NCBI GenBank assembly: GCA_964495375.1
Contig: CAZBWM010000005.1
Coordinates: 1 to 64,000, forward strand
Direction: 5' to 3'
Source: JAIESQ01 sp964495375
Lineage (GTDB): Bacteria > Planctomycetota > Planctomycetia > Pirellulales > JAEUIK01
DNA length: 64,000 bases
The position numbers and the translations under genes were made by a program. Shown here in pieces: positions 1 through 10,700 of this stretch. The stretch's first letter is position 1; every line of letters begins with the position of its first letter. The notes under the pieces are model-generated. The model was not told the DNA's origin. It did not search any database and saw nothing but the letters and a program-made list of their open reading frames with translations.

Positions 1-2
1 CC

Positions 3-113
3 GAGGAATATCGCCGCGGCGGCTATGAATCGAGCGTCAGTTTCTACGGCGAAACCTTGGGAGACACGATCGTCGCGGGGGCCATCGCTGGCGTCCGTGA
101 ATTGGCGAAGTAA
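3..113 (+). CDS. C-terminal end of an unidentified protein (partial)
   Basis: An open frame runs in from the left edge and stops with TAA at 111-113, giving the last 36 residues of a protein. The end reads GGYESSVSFYGETLGDTIV and finishes ELAK. The codons have the high third-position GC of the neighbouring genes, which supports real coding. I cannot assign a family from this fragment. It lies upstream of the oxidoreductase on the same strand with a gap of about 150 bp, so co-transcription is possible but not shown. Confidence 0.6.
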   Translation, partial: EEYRRGGYESSVSFYGETLGDTIVAGAIAGVRELAK

Positions 114-265
114 CGCCCGAGAGCCGCAGATTGAATTGTCGACGAAACGCGTGTGGAGACGCCCCTGCCGGCAAGGTATGCTAACTTGCAGCCCAGCACT
201 CATCTTGACGACCGGGTGTGCCGTGGGGGCACTCACGCAACTGACATGACATCAGGAGAGAAGGC

Positions 266-1549
266 ATGTCGAGCCAGCAGAACGCAGTCCAGCGCCGCCA
301 GTTCTTGAAGACGGCGCTGTCGGCCAGTGCCGCGATCGCGATGCCGCAGATCATTCCCAGCTCTGCCCTGGGGCTCGACGGCGCGATCGCCCCCAGCGAG
401 CGGATCGTCGTCGGCGGTATCGGCATCGGCAACCGCGGCACCTACGACCTTGGCTGCTTCCTCGAACAAAAAGACGTTCAGTTCGTCGCCGTCTGCGACG
501 TGAAAGAGTCGCGCCGCACCGCGGTGAAGAAGATGGCCGACGACCAGTATGGCAATCAAGACTGCGACATGTATGGTGACTTCCGCGAACTGTTGGACCG
601 TAGCGACATCGACGCCGTGCTGATCGCCACCGGGCCCAACTGGCACGCGACTGCGGCCATGTACGCCGCCCGGGCCGGCAAGGACATGTACTGCGAGAAG
701 CCCTGCACGAAGAACATCTCGCAAAGCCTGATTCTCCGCGACGTGATGCGCCGCACCGGGCGCGTCTTCCAGGCTGGCACGCAGCGGCGCAACTTGCCGC
801 ACTTCGCCTTCGCTTGCGAACTGGCACGAACCGGCAAGCTCGGCAAGCTGAAGCGCGTCTACGCACATCCGGCCGGCATGACGGCAATGGTCAGCGGCTG
901 GCTCCCCGCCGAGCAAGAGCCGTTCAACGACGTCGTCGATTGGAACATGTATCTCGGCCCCGCGGCCTGGCGCCCCTTCAACGCCAAGCTGCTCGATGGC
1001 TTCAATTTCGAGAAGGGGGGCGGGCTCGTCGGTGGTGGCGTGCTCGAGTGGGGATCGCACTGCGTCGATCTCTGCCAGTGGGCCGTGGGAGACGACAAAG
1101 TTCCCATCGAATACAACCCGCCGCAGGATGGGCAGATCGTCGCCAAGTATGCCGATGGCGTCGAGCTGGTGTTCCGCGAGACCGGGTGGATTCCGCTCGG
1201 CTCGTGCCCGGTCCGCTTTGAAGGCGAAACCGGCTGGGTCGAAACGGGCGACAGCGGCAAGCTCGTGCTGAGCTCGCCCGAGCTGATCGCCGGGCGTGAG
1301 GTCGCCGAGATCGGCGGCTATCCGGCCACGTTCCACGTCCGCGATTTCCTCGATTGCGTGAAGTCGCGCAAGTTGCCCAAGGGGAATGCCGACGCGGCCT
1401 GCTCCGCGCACATCGCCTGCCATGCGGCGAACATCGCCATCTCCCTCGATCGCAAGGTGACCTACGACGAGAAGAAGAACGAGTTCATCGACGACGAACA
1501 AGCCAATCGGTTGCGTAGCGAAGCGCTCCGCGAACCGTGGCGGCTCTAA
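266..1549 (+). CDS. Tat-exported Gfo/Idh/MocA family oxidoreductase
   Basis: A 427-residue NAD(P)-dependent oxidoreductase of the glucose-fructose oxidoreductase / inositol dehydrogenase / MocA family. Residues 10-15 read RRQFLK followed by an Ala-rich stretch, a twin-arginine signal, so the folded enzyme is predicted to be exported. A Rossmann nucleotide-binding motif (GIGIGNRG) lies near residues 50-57, and the family EKP motif occurs as CEKPCTKN near 142-150. A purine-rich Shine-Dalgarno (AGGAGA) stands about 8 bases before the ATG. Planctomycetes carry many such exported enzymes, generally linked to sugar or polyol oxidation. The substrate cannot be told from sequence. Length is normal for the family. 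Confidence 0.9.
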   Translation: MSSQQNAVQRRQFLKTALSASAAIAMPQIIPSSALGLDGAIAPSERIVVGGIGIGNRGTYDLGCFLEQKDVQFVAVCDVKESRRTAVKKMADDQYGNQDCDMYGDFRELLDRSDIDAVLIATGPNWHATAAMYAARAGKDMYCEKPCTKNISQSLILRDVMRRTGRVFQAGTQRRNLPHFAFACELARTGKLGKLKRVYAHPAGMTAMVSGWLPAEQEPFNDVVDWNMYLGPAAWRPFNAKLLDGFNFEKGGGLVGGGVLEWGSHCVDLCQWAVGDDKVPIEYNPPQDGQIVAKYADGVELVFRETGWIPLGSCPVRFEGETGWVETGDSGKLVLSSPELIAGREVAEIGGYPATFHVRDFLDCVKSRKLPKGNADAACSAHIACHAANIAISLDRKVTYDEKKNEFIDDEQANRLRSEALREPWRL

Positions 1550-1673
1550 GACTTGCTGCACCACAGCAAGCTCCATTTTGCATTCGCGCGTCGACAATCC
1601 CGTACCTCAACTCCCGTACACTCACGCTCACTCGCTCTGCAGCTCGTGATGAGCCAAGATCAGGATAAACGCT

Positions 1674-3818
1674 ATGAAGACAACTCGCCCCATCGCTATT
1701 GGCACGGCCCTGCTCGCGGCCGTGATTTCGCTGGCCAGTGGTTTCGCCCGCGCCGAGGAAGCTCAAAAGACCGAACCAGCGCTGACGGAAGCCTCACTGA
1801 TCGAGGCGCTGCGCACGGCCGCACCGTCCGAGAAGGCGCTCGCCTGCAAGCACCTGGCCACGCGCGGCACCAAGGCAGCCGTCCCCGATTTGGCGCGGCT
1901 GCTGGCTGACGAACAGTTGGCAAGCTGGGCGCGGATCGCGCTCGAGGCGATTCCCGATCCGGCTGCCGACGAAGCCCTGCGCTATGCCACGACCACGCTC
2001 GAAGGCAAGCTGCTGGTCGGCACGATCAACTCGATCGCGGTTCGTCGCGACACCGGCGCCGTCGACCTGTTGGCCAGCCGGTTGAAAGACCAGGATGTTG
2101 AAGTCGCGTCGGCCGCGGCCGTCGCGCTGGGTTCGATTGGCAACGATGCCGCCACCAAGGCGCTGCGGCAGTCGCTGGCCGGCTTGAGTGCTCCGGTCAC
2201 CAATGCCGTTGCCGAAGGTTGCATCCTCTGCGCCGAGCGCTTGCTTGCCGACGGTCGCGCTGGCGAAGCCACGGCGATCTACGACGAAATCCGCCGCGGC
2301 AAAGTCGCCAAACCGCGCAAGCTCGAAGCCACGCGCGGCGCGATTCTCGCCCGAAAGGCCGCCGGCGTGCCGCTGCTGCTCGAACAACTCCGCTCGGCGG
2401 ATCGCGCGTTCTATCAGATCGGCCTGAGCACGGCGCGCGAGCTCCCCGGTAGCGAGGCCACCGCGGCGTTGGCTGCGGAGTTGGCCACGACATCCCCCGA
2501 CCGCGCGGCGCTTTTGCTGCATGTGCTGGCCGACCGTGGCGATTCATCGGTGTTGCCTGCCGTGCTGGTCGCAGCCCGCGGCGAGAACAAGCCGTTGCGC
2601 GTTGCGGCACTCGGTGTGGTCGGTAAGTTGGGCAACGCCTCGAGCCTTGCCCCACTCTTGGAAGTTGCGGCCGAAAACGATGCTGAAGTTGCCGCCGCAG
2701 CCAAGGCGGCCATTGTCGGTTTGAATGACAAGCAGGTCGACGCGGAGATCACCAGCCGGCTCGACGCCGCCGACGGCGCACTGCTCGTCGCCTTATTGGA
2801 TCTCGTCGGCCAGCGCCGCATCGTCGCCACACCGATGGTGACCAAGAAGCTCCAGCATGCCGACGCCGCCGTGCGCAGCGCAGCGCTGACCGCGCTCGGG
2901 GCCACGGTCGCACAAGGCGATCTCGCGGTGCTGATTTCTCAAGCCAATGGTCCGAAAGATCCGGCCGATGAGCCGGTCGCTCAACGCGCCTTGCGCGCTG
3001 CCTGCCTGCGCATGCCGGATCGCGAGGCGTGCGCAGCGGAGCTGGCAGCCGCGATGTCGCAATCGACGGCGGCCACGAAAGTGAACCTGCTCGAAACCTT
3101 GGGGGCGATGGGCGGAGCGAAGGCTCTGGAAACGATCGACCTGGCGATGAAGTCGGGCGATCCGCAGCTTCAGGACGCTGGCAGCCGCGTGCTGGGCGAG
3201 TGGTTGAGCGCCGATGCGGCGCCCGTACTGTTGAACCTGTCGAAGATCGGCGTCGACGACAAGTACAAAGTTCGCGCGCTGCGCGGCTACATCAGGCTCG
3301 CGCGGCAGTACGCCATGCCTGATGCACAGCGCGCCGAGATGTGTCAGACGGCGATTGCCGCTTCGAGCCGTCCGGAAGAGCAGAAGCTGGCGCTGGCCGT
3401 CCTCGAGCGCTATCCCAGCGCCGACACGCTCAAGGTCGCCGTGAAAACCAGGCAGGTATCCGCATTGGCCGACGATGCCAAGCGGGTTGCGCTGGCGATT
3501 TGTGAGAAGCTGGGCGACTCGGCCGCCAAAGCTCGCGAGGTGCTCGCGGAGGCGGGCCCCGAGCCCGTAAAGGTGGAAATCGTCAAGGCCCAGTACGGCG
3601 CCGGCGCATCGCAGAAGGACGTTACCGAGGCTCTGCAAAAGTATGTCGACGACTCGCCGCTCGTCTGGTTGCCGTCGGCCTCGTACAACGACAGCTTCGG
3701 CGGTGATCCCGCCAGTGGCACCGCCAAGACGCTGACGATTGACTATCGGTTGAACGGCAAGCCGGGCAGCGTGTCGCTCGCCGAAAACGCGCTGATCGCG
3801 CTCCCCATGCCGAAGTAA
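1674..3818 (+). CDS. Secreted HEAT-repeat protein with a DnaJ-C11-like C-terminal domain
   Basis: A 714-residue protein with a Sec-type signal peptide (MKTTRPIAIGTALLAAVISL, cleavage probably after the AxA near residue 27). Most of the chain, roughly residues 35-590, is Ala/Leu-rich helical repeats of the HEAT/PBS-lyase type, with recurring patterns such as AAAVALGSIG and AALTALGATVA. The last 100 residues differ: VEIVKAQYGAG, DVTEALQKYV, SFGGDPASGTAKTLTIDYRL. These resemble the beta-rich domain at the end of DnaJC11 proteins (DUF3395); I rate that assignment as probable only. HEAT repeats usually serve as protein-binding scaffolds. The start has an AGGA motif at suitable spacing. The gene follows the oxidoreductase on the same strand after about 125 bp. 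Confidence 0.8.
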   Translation: MKTTRPIAIGTALLAAVISLASGFARAEEAQKTEPALTEASLIEALRTAAPSEKALACKHLATRGTKAAVPDLARLLADEQLASWARIALEAIPDPAADEALRYATTTLEGKLLVGTINSIAVRRDTGAVDLLASRLKDQDVEVASAAAVALGSIGNDAATKALRQSLAGLSAPVTNAVAEGCILCAERLLADGRAGEATAIYDEIRRGKVAKPRKLEATRGAILARKAAGVPLLLEQLRSADRAFYQIGLSTARELPGSEATAALAAELATTSPDRAALLLHVLADRGDSSVLPAVLVAARGENKPLRVAALGVVGKLGNASSLAPLLEVAAENDAEVAAAAKAAIVGLNDKQVDAEITSRLDAADGALLVALLDLVGQRRIVATPMVTKKLQHADAAVRSAALTALGATVAQGDLAVLISQANGPKDPADEPVAQRALRAACLRMPDREACAAELAAAMSQSTAATKVNLLETLGAMGGAKALETIDLAMKSGDPQLQDAGSRVLGEWLSADAAPVLLNLSKIGVDDKYKVRALRGYIRLARQYAMPDAQRAEMCQTAIAASSRPEEQKLALAVLERYPSADTLKVAVKTRQVSALADDAKRVALAICEKLGDSAAKAREVLAEAGPEPVKVEIVKAQYGAGASQKDVTEALQKYVDDSPLVWLPSASYNDSFGGDPASGTAKTLTIDYRLNGKPGSVSLAENALIALPMPK

Positions 3819-4076
3819 CCGCCGCGCTGCTTGCAGAATTGCCCGTCGGATAAGCTTATCGGCAGAACGCAATCGCCCGCGGGCAGTGGTCCGGCGTGCC
3901 TTCGACGCGGTGACTCTGACGTCGATGGGTTCGTGCGCGTCCAAACTGGCCGGCGATCGACCAGGTTTTTGCCAGATTTGTTGAGCAGCTCTTCAACTTA
4001 AGCACCGGCGCGGCGATTGCACCAGGGAGAGATCTACCCTCGGTAGAACACGTCAACCTCTGGTAAGGGCCTCGCG

Positions 4077-4436
4077 ATGCCGCCCCGCACACCCGACCGT
4101 GTCGATAACGCTCACTGGCTCGATCGAATTATCGCGCGGCACAGTCGTCGCTGGTTTCGCGGCCGGGCCGCTCGGGCAATCGTGCGCGACATCGCCCGCC
4201 ACCCCGAAGGCGTGGCGCTCGCCTTTGATCCGGCCTTGGTGCGTACGGTCGAAACTGCCCTGTGCGTCGCCCAGCAGAGGTTCGCGCATGAGGCACCGGT
4301 GATCGTGGCTCGTCAGGCGATCCTCACCCTGCTGGGCATGCGCTCCAGCCGGCCCGTGGCGGCCATGGCGCGAGGATGCCTGAGTGATTGTCGCGTGCAC
4401 GGCGCCGGCAGATCGCTGGCGGTACCGCGCTCTTAG
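4077..4436 (+). CDS. Small hypothetical protein whose 3' end abuts a palindromic repeat
   Basis: A 119-residue frame with strongly GC-biased third codon positions through about residue 100, which suggests real or formerly real coding. It is Arg/Ala/His-rich (for example RRWFRGRAARAIV), with no signal peptide, membrane segment or family I recognise. The TAG stop at 4434-4436 overlaps the first bases of the inverted-repeat element at 4435-4536, so the original C-terminus may have been cut or altered when the element arrived. It could be a gene remnant. The 258 bp between the HEAT gene and this ORF hold nothing else that I can identify. Confidence 0.4.
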   Translation: MPPRTPDRVDNAHWLDRIIARHSRRWFRGRAARAIVRDIARHPEGVALAFDPALVRTVETALCVAQQRFAHEAPVIVARQAILTLLGMRSSRPVAAMARGCLSDCRVHGAGRSLAVPRS

Positions 4437-4536
4437 GATCGACCGAAGAATAACTTCTCCACTAGCCCCTCTCCCCTTGTGGGAGAGGGTAGGGTGAGCG
4501 GTTCCGAAATCAGGAAGTTATTCTTCGGTCGATCCT
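4435..4536. repeat. Palindromic element family A, copy 1 (MITE/REP-like)
   Basis: A perfect 23-bp inverted repeat bounds this element: left arm 4435-4457, right arm 4514-4536. Arms contain GACCGAAGAATAACTTC and its complement. Between them is a second, GC-rich hairpin core (CTCCCCTTGTGGGAGAGGG, then TAGGGTGAG). Related copies lie at 19326-19426 and 38179-38285. There is no ORF inside. It behaves like a non-autonomous mobile repeat. Confidence 0.85.
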
Positions 4537-4720
4537 TAACCCATGATTATTGTTTTTGACCGAAGGTTCGGCCAAAGCGGCCCGGCGTGCCGCCATAACT
4601 GCTAGACTCAACGCGCGGTGCGTCGTGGCGTAATCCGCCCGAACTTGTCGAGCAGCGTGCCTGCGAGCAACTCTTCCTAGCCCCCGAGGCAGATTGGTTA
4701 TCGGAGAGAAGCCAAGACTC

Positions 4721-7700
4721 ATGCGATTGCCCGGCGCTACCCGCCATGCGATGTCGCGTCTTTTCGACCGCGCAATGGGTCGGCCAGCGGTCCAGCCCCC
4801 AGAGTTGCCATTCCGCTCGGAGCTGTTCAGCACCGATCAGCTCGCGCTGCACGCCACGTCGTTGGCTTACGATCAGCAAGCGACTCGGCGGGGCGGGCGC
4901 GACCAACTCTTGCGCCGGCTGGAAGCCAACGAGGCAATCCTCCGCGATGCCTATCAGATGGTGGTCGGCGCCGCGGCGATCGATGCGCCGCTGTCGCCCG
5001 CCGACGAGTGGCTGCTCGACAACTACTATCTCATCGACGAGCAGATTCGCACCGCCCGCCGGCATCTGCCGCGCAATTACAGCCGCGAGCTGCCCCGGCT
5101 GATCGATGGTCACGCGCCCGGGCAACCCCGCGTGTATGACGTCGCCTTGCAGTTGATCTCGCACGTCGATGGCCGCATTACCGAAGAGAGCTTGAATCTG
5201 TTTCTCGCGGCTTATCAGTCGGTCACGCCCCTGACGCTCGGTGAGCTGTGGGCCGTGCCGATCATGCTGCGGTTGGCGCTCCTGGAGAATCTGCGGCGCG
5301 TCGCGCTGCGCATGACCGGGTCGCGCTTGCAGCGCAGCCAGGCCGATGCCTGGGCCGAGCAACTGCTGGCCGTCGCCGATCAACATCCGCGGCGCGTCGT
5401 CTCCTTGATGGCCGAATTGAGCGACGCCATGCCGGCGCTCGACGACCATTTCGTCGCCGAGCTGGCCCATCGCCTGCAATCGCAAGGCTCGGCGATGGCG
5501 CTCCCCTTGCTGTGGCTCGAACAACATCTCGCCGAGCAGGCCACGAGTGTCGAGCTGTTGATGCAGCGCGCCGCACAAGAGCAAGCCGCCGATCAAGTAT
5601 CGATCGGCAACTCGATCGGCAGCTTGCGTTTGCTGGGCGCCCTCGACTGGCGAACGTTCGTCGAAACGCACAGCCTGGTCGAGCATCTCTTGCGCGGTTA
5701 CCCGCGGAGCGCCTTTGGCGAAGTCGATATCGCGCAGCACGATGCCCGCCCGGCCATGGCGCTGGCGCGCGGCGAGACGGACATCTATGGCGAGCTGGAC
5801 TTCGCCACGCGCGATCGCTACCGGCATGTCGTCGAATGGATGGCCAAACGCAGCGTTCACCGAGAATGGGAAGTCGCGTCAATGGCCGTCGCTGCCGCGC
5901 ACCGGGCGGCCGACGCGCGCGGCCCCGGCGATCGCACGGCGCACGTCGGCTTTTATCTGATCGGCCGCGGGCGCGCCGAGTTTGAGCGTGAAGTCGGCGT
6001 CCGCCGCACCTTGGTTGGTCGTGTCGAGCGACTCCTCGCGCGAGTGCCCCTGGCGATTTACCTGGGGGGAATTGCCGCGGTGGCGGTGGTCTGCTGGGCG
6101 CTCCTCGTCGCGCGACTCGCCCCCTATCAGCCACCGCTGGCGATCTTCGTGTTGGCCGCCCTGCTCGCGCTCAGCGGCACCCTGCAAATTGGCGTTGCGC
6201 TGATGAATTGGCTGGTCACGCTGTTCGTGCCGCCGCGGCGCATACCGCGGCTGGACTTCTCGGCGGGCATTCCACCCGATTGCCGCACGCTGATTGCCGT
6301 GCCCACGCTGTTGACCAACACCCGCGATATTTCGGCCCAGATTGAGCAACTGGAGATCGCCTACCTGGCCAATCGTGATCGCCACCTGCATTTTGCGCTG
6401 TTGACCGATTGGCGCGATGCCGATGCGGAGAACATCGCCGGTGATCAGGAATTGCTCGAACATGCTCGGGAAGCGATCGCGTCGCTCGGCGCCAAGTATC
6501 GTGACGAGCGCGCGGACATCTTTTTCTTGTTTCACCGGCCGCGCCTTTGGAACCCGCGCGAAGCCACCTGGATGGGCTTCGAGCGCAAGCGCGGCAAGCT
6601 GGCCGCGCTCAACGCCTACTTGCGCGGCGGAGCGCGCGATACGTTCAGCCTGGTGGTCGGTGACACGCAGCATTTACCACAGGTGAAGTTTGTCATTTCG
6701 CTCGACGCCGACACGCAACTGCCGCGCGACGCCGCGGCCCAGCTCGTCGGCGCCATGGCCCACCCGCTCAACCGTCCGCAGATCGATCCGCGGAGCCGCA
6801 TCGTCACGGATGGCTATACCATCTTGCAGCCGCGCGTCGAGCTGAGCCTGCCGGCGGCTCGCCGCAGTTGGTTCGTGCGCTTGTTCGGCGGTAGCGCCGG
6901 CATCGATCCTTACACTGGCGCCGTCTCCGACGTCTATCAAGACCTGTTTCGCGAAGGGTCGTTCATCGGTAAGGGGATCTACGACGTCGACGCCTTCACC
7001 GCGGTGCTGGAAAAGCGCTTTCCCGACAATCTGATTCTGAGCCACGACCTGGTCGAGGGTTGCCACGCACGGTCGGGCTTGATCAGCGACGTCGAGCTCT
7101 TTGAGCCTTACCCGAGTCGCTATTTGGTCGACGTCAGTCGCCGGCATCGCTGGATTCGCGGCGATTGGCAAATTCTGTTTTGGACGCTGCCGTGGGTGCC
7201 GGGCCCGGCAGGCGCCTACGTGCGCAACCCGTTGTCGCTCCTGTCGCGCTGGAAGATTGTGGACAACTTGCGCCGCAGCCTCGTGGCCCCGGCGCTGGTT
7301 GGCTTGCTCGCGCTGGCCTGGCTCGCGCCGTGGTGGCCCGCGCTCATACTCACCGGTTTTGTGTTGACAGTCATTGTTCTACCGGTCGCGGTGCGTACGC
7401 TGGTTGAGCTGTTGCAGCGCCCGGCCGACGTTTCCTGGCCGCTGCACCTCCGCCAGCAGTGCGTTTCGGCCGCGCGGTACATCGCGCAAGCCGTGGTCAG
7501 CGTGGCCTGCTTGCTCGACGAAGCCTTGTACAGCGTCGACGCCACGGGGCGCACGCTCGTGCGCTTGCTCGTCACCAAACGCAATCTGCTGCAATGGCGC
7601 ACCTCGGGCGATGCCGAGCAAAGCGCCCGCACCGATCTCGTCGGCGTCGCGCGGGCGATGTGGCTGTCCCCGCTCATCAGCACAGCACTGACATGCCTCA

Positions 7701-10700
7701 TCGCCGTCGTTCGTCCCGCCGCGTTGCCCCTGGCGCTCCCGGTGTTAAGTCTGTGGTTTCTCGCGCCGCTGCTCGCCTTGTGGTTGAGCCGACCCCTGCC
7801 GGGCAAAGTGCTGCAATTGAGCGACGCGGATCGCCAGTTCGTCGAAGCCGTCGCCGCCAAGACCTGGCGCTTCTTCGAGACCTTCGTCGGCGATGTCGAC
7901 AACTGGCTTCCACCCGATAATTTTCAAGAGTCGCCGCTGGGCATCGTCGCACACCGCACGTCGCCGACCAACATCGGGCTGGCCCTGCTGTCGAACCTCG
8001 CGGCCTATGACCTCGGCTTGCTTTCCGCCGCTGGAGTCGAGCAGCGCACCGCCGACACGTTCCGTACGCTCGAGCGACTCGAACGTTGGCAAGGGCATTT
8101 CATCAACTGGTACGACACGCGCACGCTCGAAGTCCTGCGCCCTCGATACGTTTCGACCGTCGACAGTGGAAACCTCATCGCCCATTTGCTCACGCTGCGC
8201 ATCGGCCTGTTGGAGACGATCGATGCGCCGGTGTTTCCTGCGGCCGCCCTCTCGGGTCTACGCATCACGCTGCGGCAATTGACCGCGGCCCTCGAAGCGG
8301 CCGCCGCTCGATTGAATTCCGGCAAGCCGCTGGCGCCCGAGCGCGACGATGCCTGGCGCCCGCTCATCGAACTGCAGCGCTTCGACAGCCGACTCACGCA
8401 GGCACCGGGCAGCACTACCGAGCGGCGCGCGCTACTCGACGAATTGCTGGCCGACGCCGAGGCCGCTGCGTCGTCACCGGTGGTCGATCTCGACGACGAT
8501 GTCGCCTGGTGGAGTCGCGCGCTGGCCCGCCGGGCCCGCGCTTGGCGCGACGAACTCGAATTGCAGATGCCGCCGGCGTTTCGCGGGCCGCTTCCCGCAG
8601 CGCTAGAGCGCCCCGCCACCAACAGCACCAGCACCACAGGGCCCGTCCCTAACGACGAGCCAGCATGGATCGCCGCGGCCCACACGCTTCACGAAGAGCT
8701 CGACGGCCCGACGAGCTTGCGACGTCTTGCGCAGCTAAGCGAAGAACTGGAGGCGCGAACCGCGCCAAATCCGGAAGCGGACGCGCAACTCTCCCAGTGG
8801 TATCAGACGCTGCACGAACAGATCGACGAGCGTAGCCGGCAGGCGGCAGTTCGCATTCAGCACCTCGAGCAATTGGCCGATCGTTGCTTGGAGCTGGCCG
8901 ACGCCGACTTCGAGCCGTTGTACGACAAAGGGCGCCAGCTCCTGGCCATCGGCTTCAACATCGACGAGCATCGCCGCGACGGTAGCTTCTACGATTTGCT
9001 CGCATCCGAGGCGCGGCTTACCAGTTACGTCGCAATCGCCGCCGGCCAACTGCGGCAAAGCCATTGGTTCGCGCTGGGGCGCCCGCTGACGCGCTTCGCC
9101 GGCGAGCCCACGCTCGTCTCGTGGAGCGGCTCGATGTTCGAATACCTGATGCCGCTGTTGGTGATGCCGACGTTCGATGGCACGCTGCTCGAAGAAACCT
9201 ATCTCGGCGCCGTCGCTCGGCAAGTTTCCTATGGCGCGCTTCGCCGTGTCCCCTGGGGCATCTCCGAGTCGGGGTACAACGTGACCGACGCGCATCTGAA
9301 CTATCAGTACCGCGCTTTCGGCGTCCCCGGTTTGGGCCTCAAGCGCGGGCTCACCGAAGACCTCGTCGTTGCCCCTTATGCCACGCTGATGGCGCTCGTC
9401 GTCGATCCCCCGCAGGCCTGCGCCAACTTGCGGCGCATGACGGCCGAAGGCTTCGAAGCGCGCTACGGCTACTACGAGGCGATCGATTACACGCCGTCGC
9501 GCGTGGCCCGCGGCCAAACGTTCGCCATCGTCAAATCGTTCATGGCCCATCACCAAGGCATGGGCCTGCTGGCGATGGACTACGTGCTCGCCGATCGACC
9601 CATGCAGCGGCGCTTCGAGAGTTACCCGCCCTTCCAGGCCACGCAGTTGCTGTTGCACGAGCGCGTGCCGCAAGTCACCCCGGTAAATCGCCCGACGGCC
9701 GATGGCACGCTGCTGACTCCGCATGCGACGGCGCGAGAGACGCCGATGCGCGTCTTCCCCACACCGCATACGCCGCAGCCCGAAGTTCACCTGCTCTCCA
9801 ACGGGCGCTACCACGTCATGATCGACAACGTCGGCAGCGGTTACAGCCGGTGGAACGATCTGGCCATCACGCGTTGGCAAGAAGATGTCGCGCGCGACGA
9901 CCTGGGCGCCTATTGCTACGTGCGCGATTGCGCGTCGGGTGAGCTGTGGTCGACGGGCTATCAGCCAACGCGCGCCGAGCCAACCTATTACGAAGCGATC
10001 TTTCCGCATTCGCGCGCCGAGTTTCGCCGTCGCGACTTCGAGATCGAGTTGCATACCGAAGTGACGGTATCACCCGAGGACGACGTCGAGCTGCGGCGCG
10101 TGAGCCTGACGAACCAGTCGCGCACAGCCCGCACCTTGGAGCTCACCAGCTACGCCGAGGTCGTGCTGGCCGCGCCGGCCGCTGACGCCACGCATCCGGC
10201 CTTCAACAAGCTGTTCGTGCAAACCGAGCTGGCCACCGAAGAGCGGGCGATCCTCTGCGTGCGCCGGCCTCGCAGCCAGCACGAGAAAACGCCAACGCTC
10301 GTGCATCTGATGGCCGTGCATGGGCGGCAATTGGGCGAACCTTCGTACGAGACCGACCGCGCCGCGTTCATCGGCCGCGGGCGCGACCTCTCCGCTCCAC
10401 GAGCTTTCGACCGCCCCGGCGCGCTGTCCAACAGCGCTGGCTCGGTGCTCGATCCCGTCGTTGCCGTGCGCAATCGCATCAAGCTCGAACCCGACGAAAC
10501 GGTCGTCGTCGATATCGTCACCGGAGTTGCCGAAACCCGCGAGGCGGCTCTCGGCCTGGCCGGTAAGTATCACGATCGCCACCTGGCCGATCGCCTGCTG
10601 AACCTGGCTTGGACCCACGGTCAGGTGATCTTGCAGCAACTCGGCATCAGCGAAGGGGAAGTGCAGCTCTACGGGCGGCTCGCCAGTTCGATTGTGTTTT

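Noticed and set aside
233..1597. Long open frame on the minus strand opposite the oxidoreductase gene
   Set aside because: It mirrors the GC-rich codon pattern of the real gene; the plus-strand product has clear family motifs and the antisense product has none.
2793..3944. 383-codon minus-strand frame opposite the HEAT-repeat gene
   Set aside because: Arg/His/Gln-rich translation with no family likeness, wholly antisense to a supported gene.
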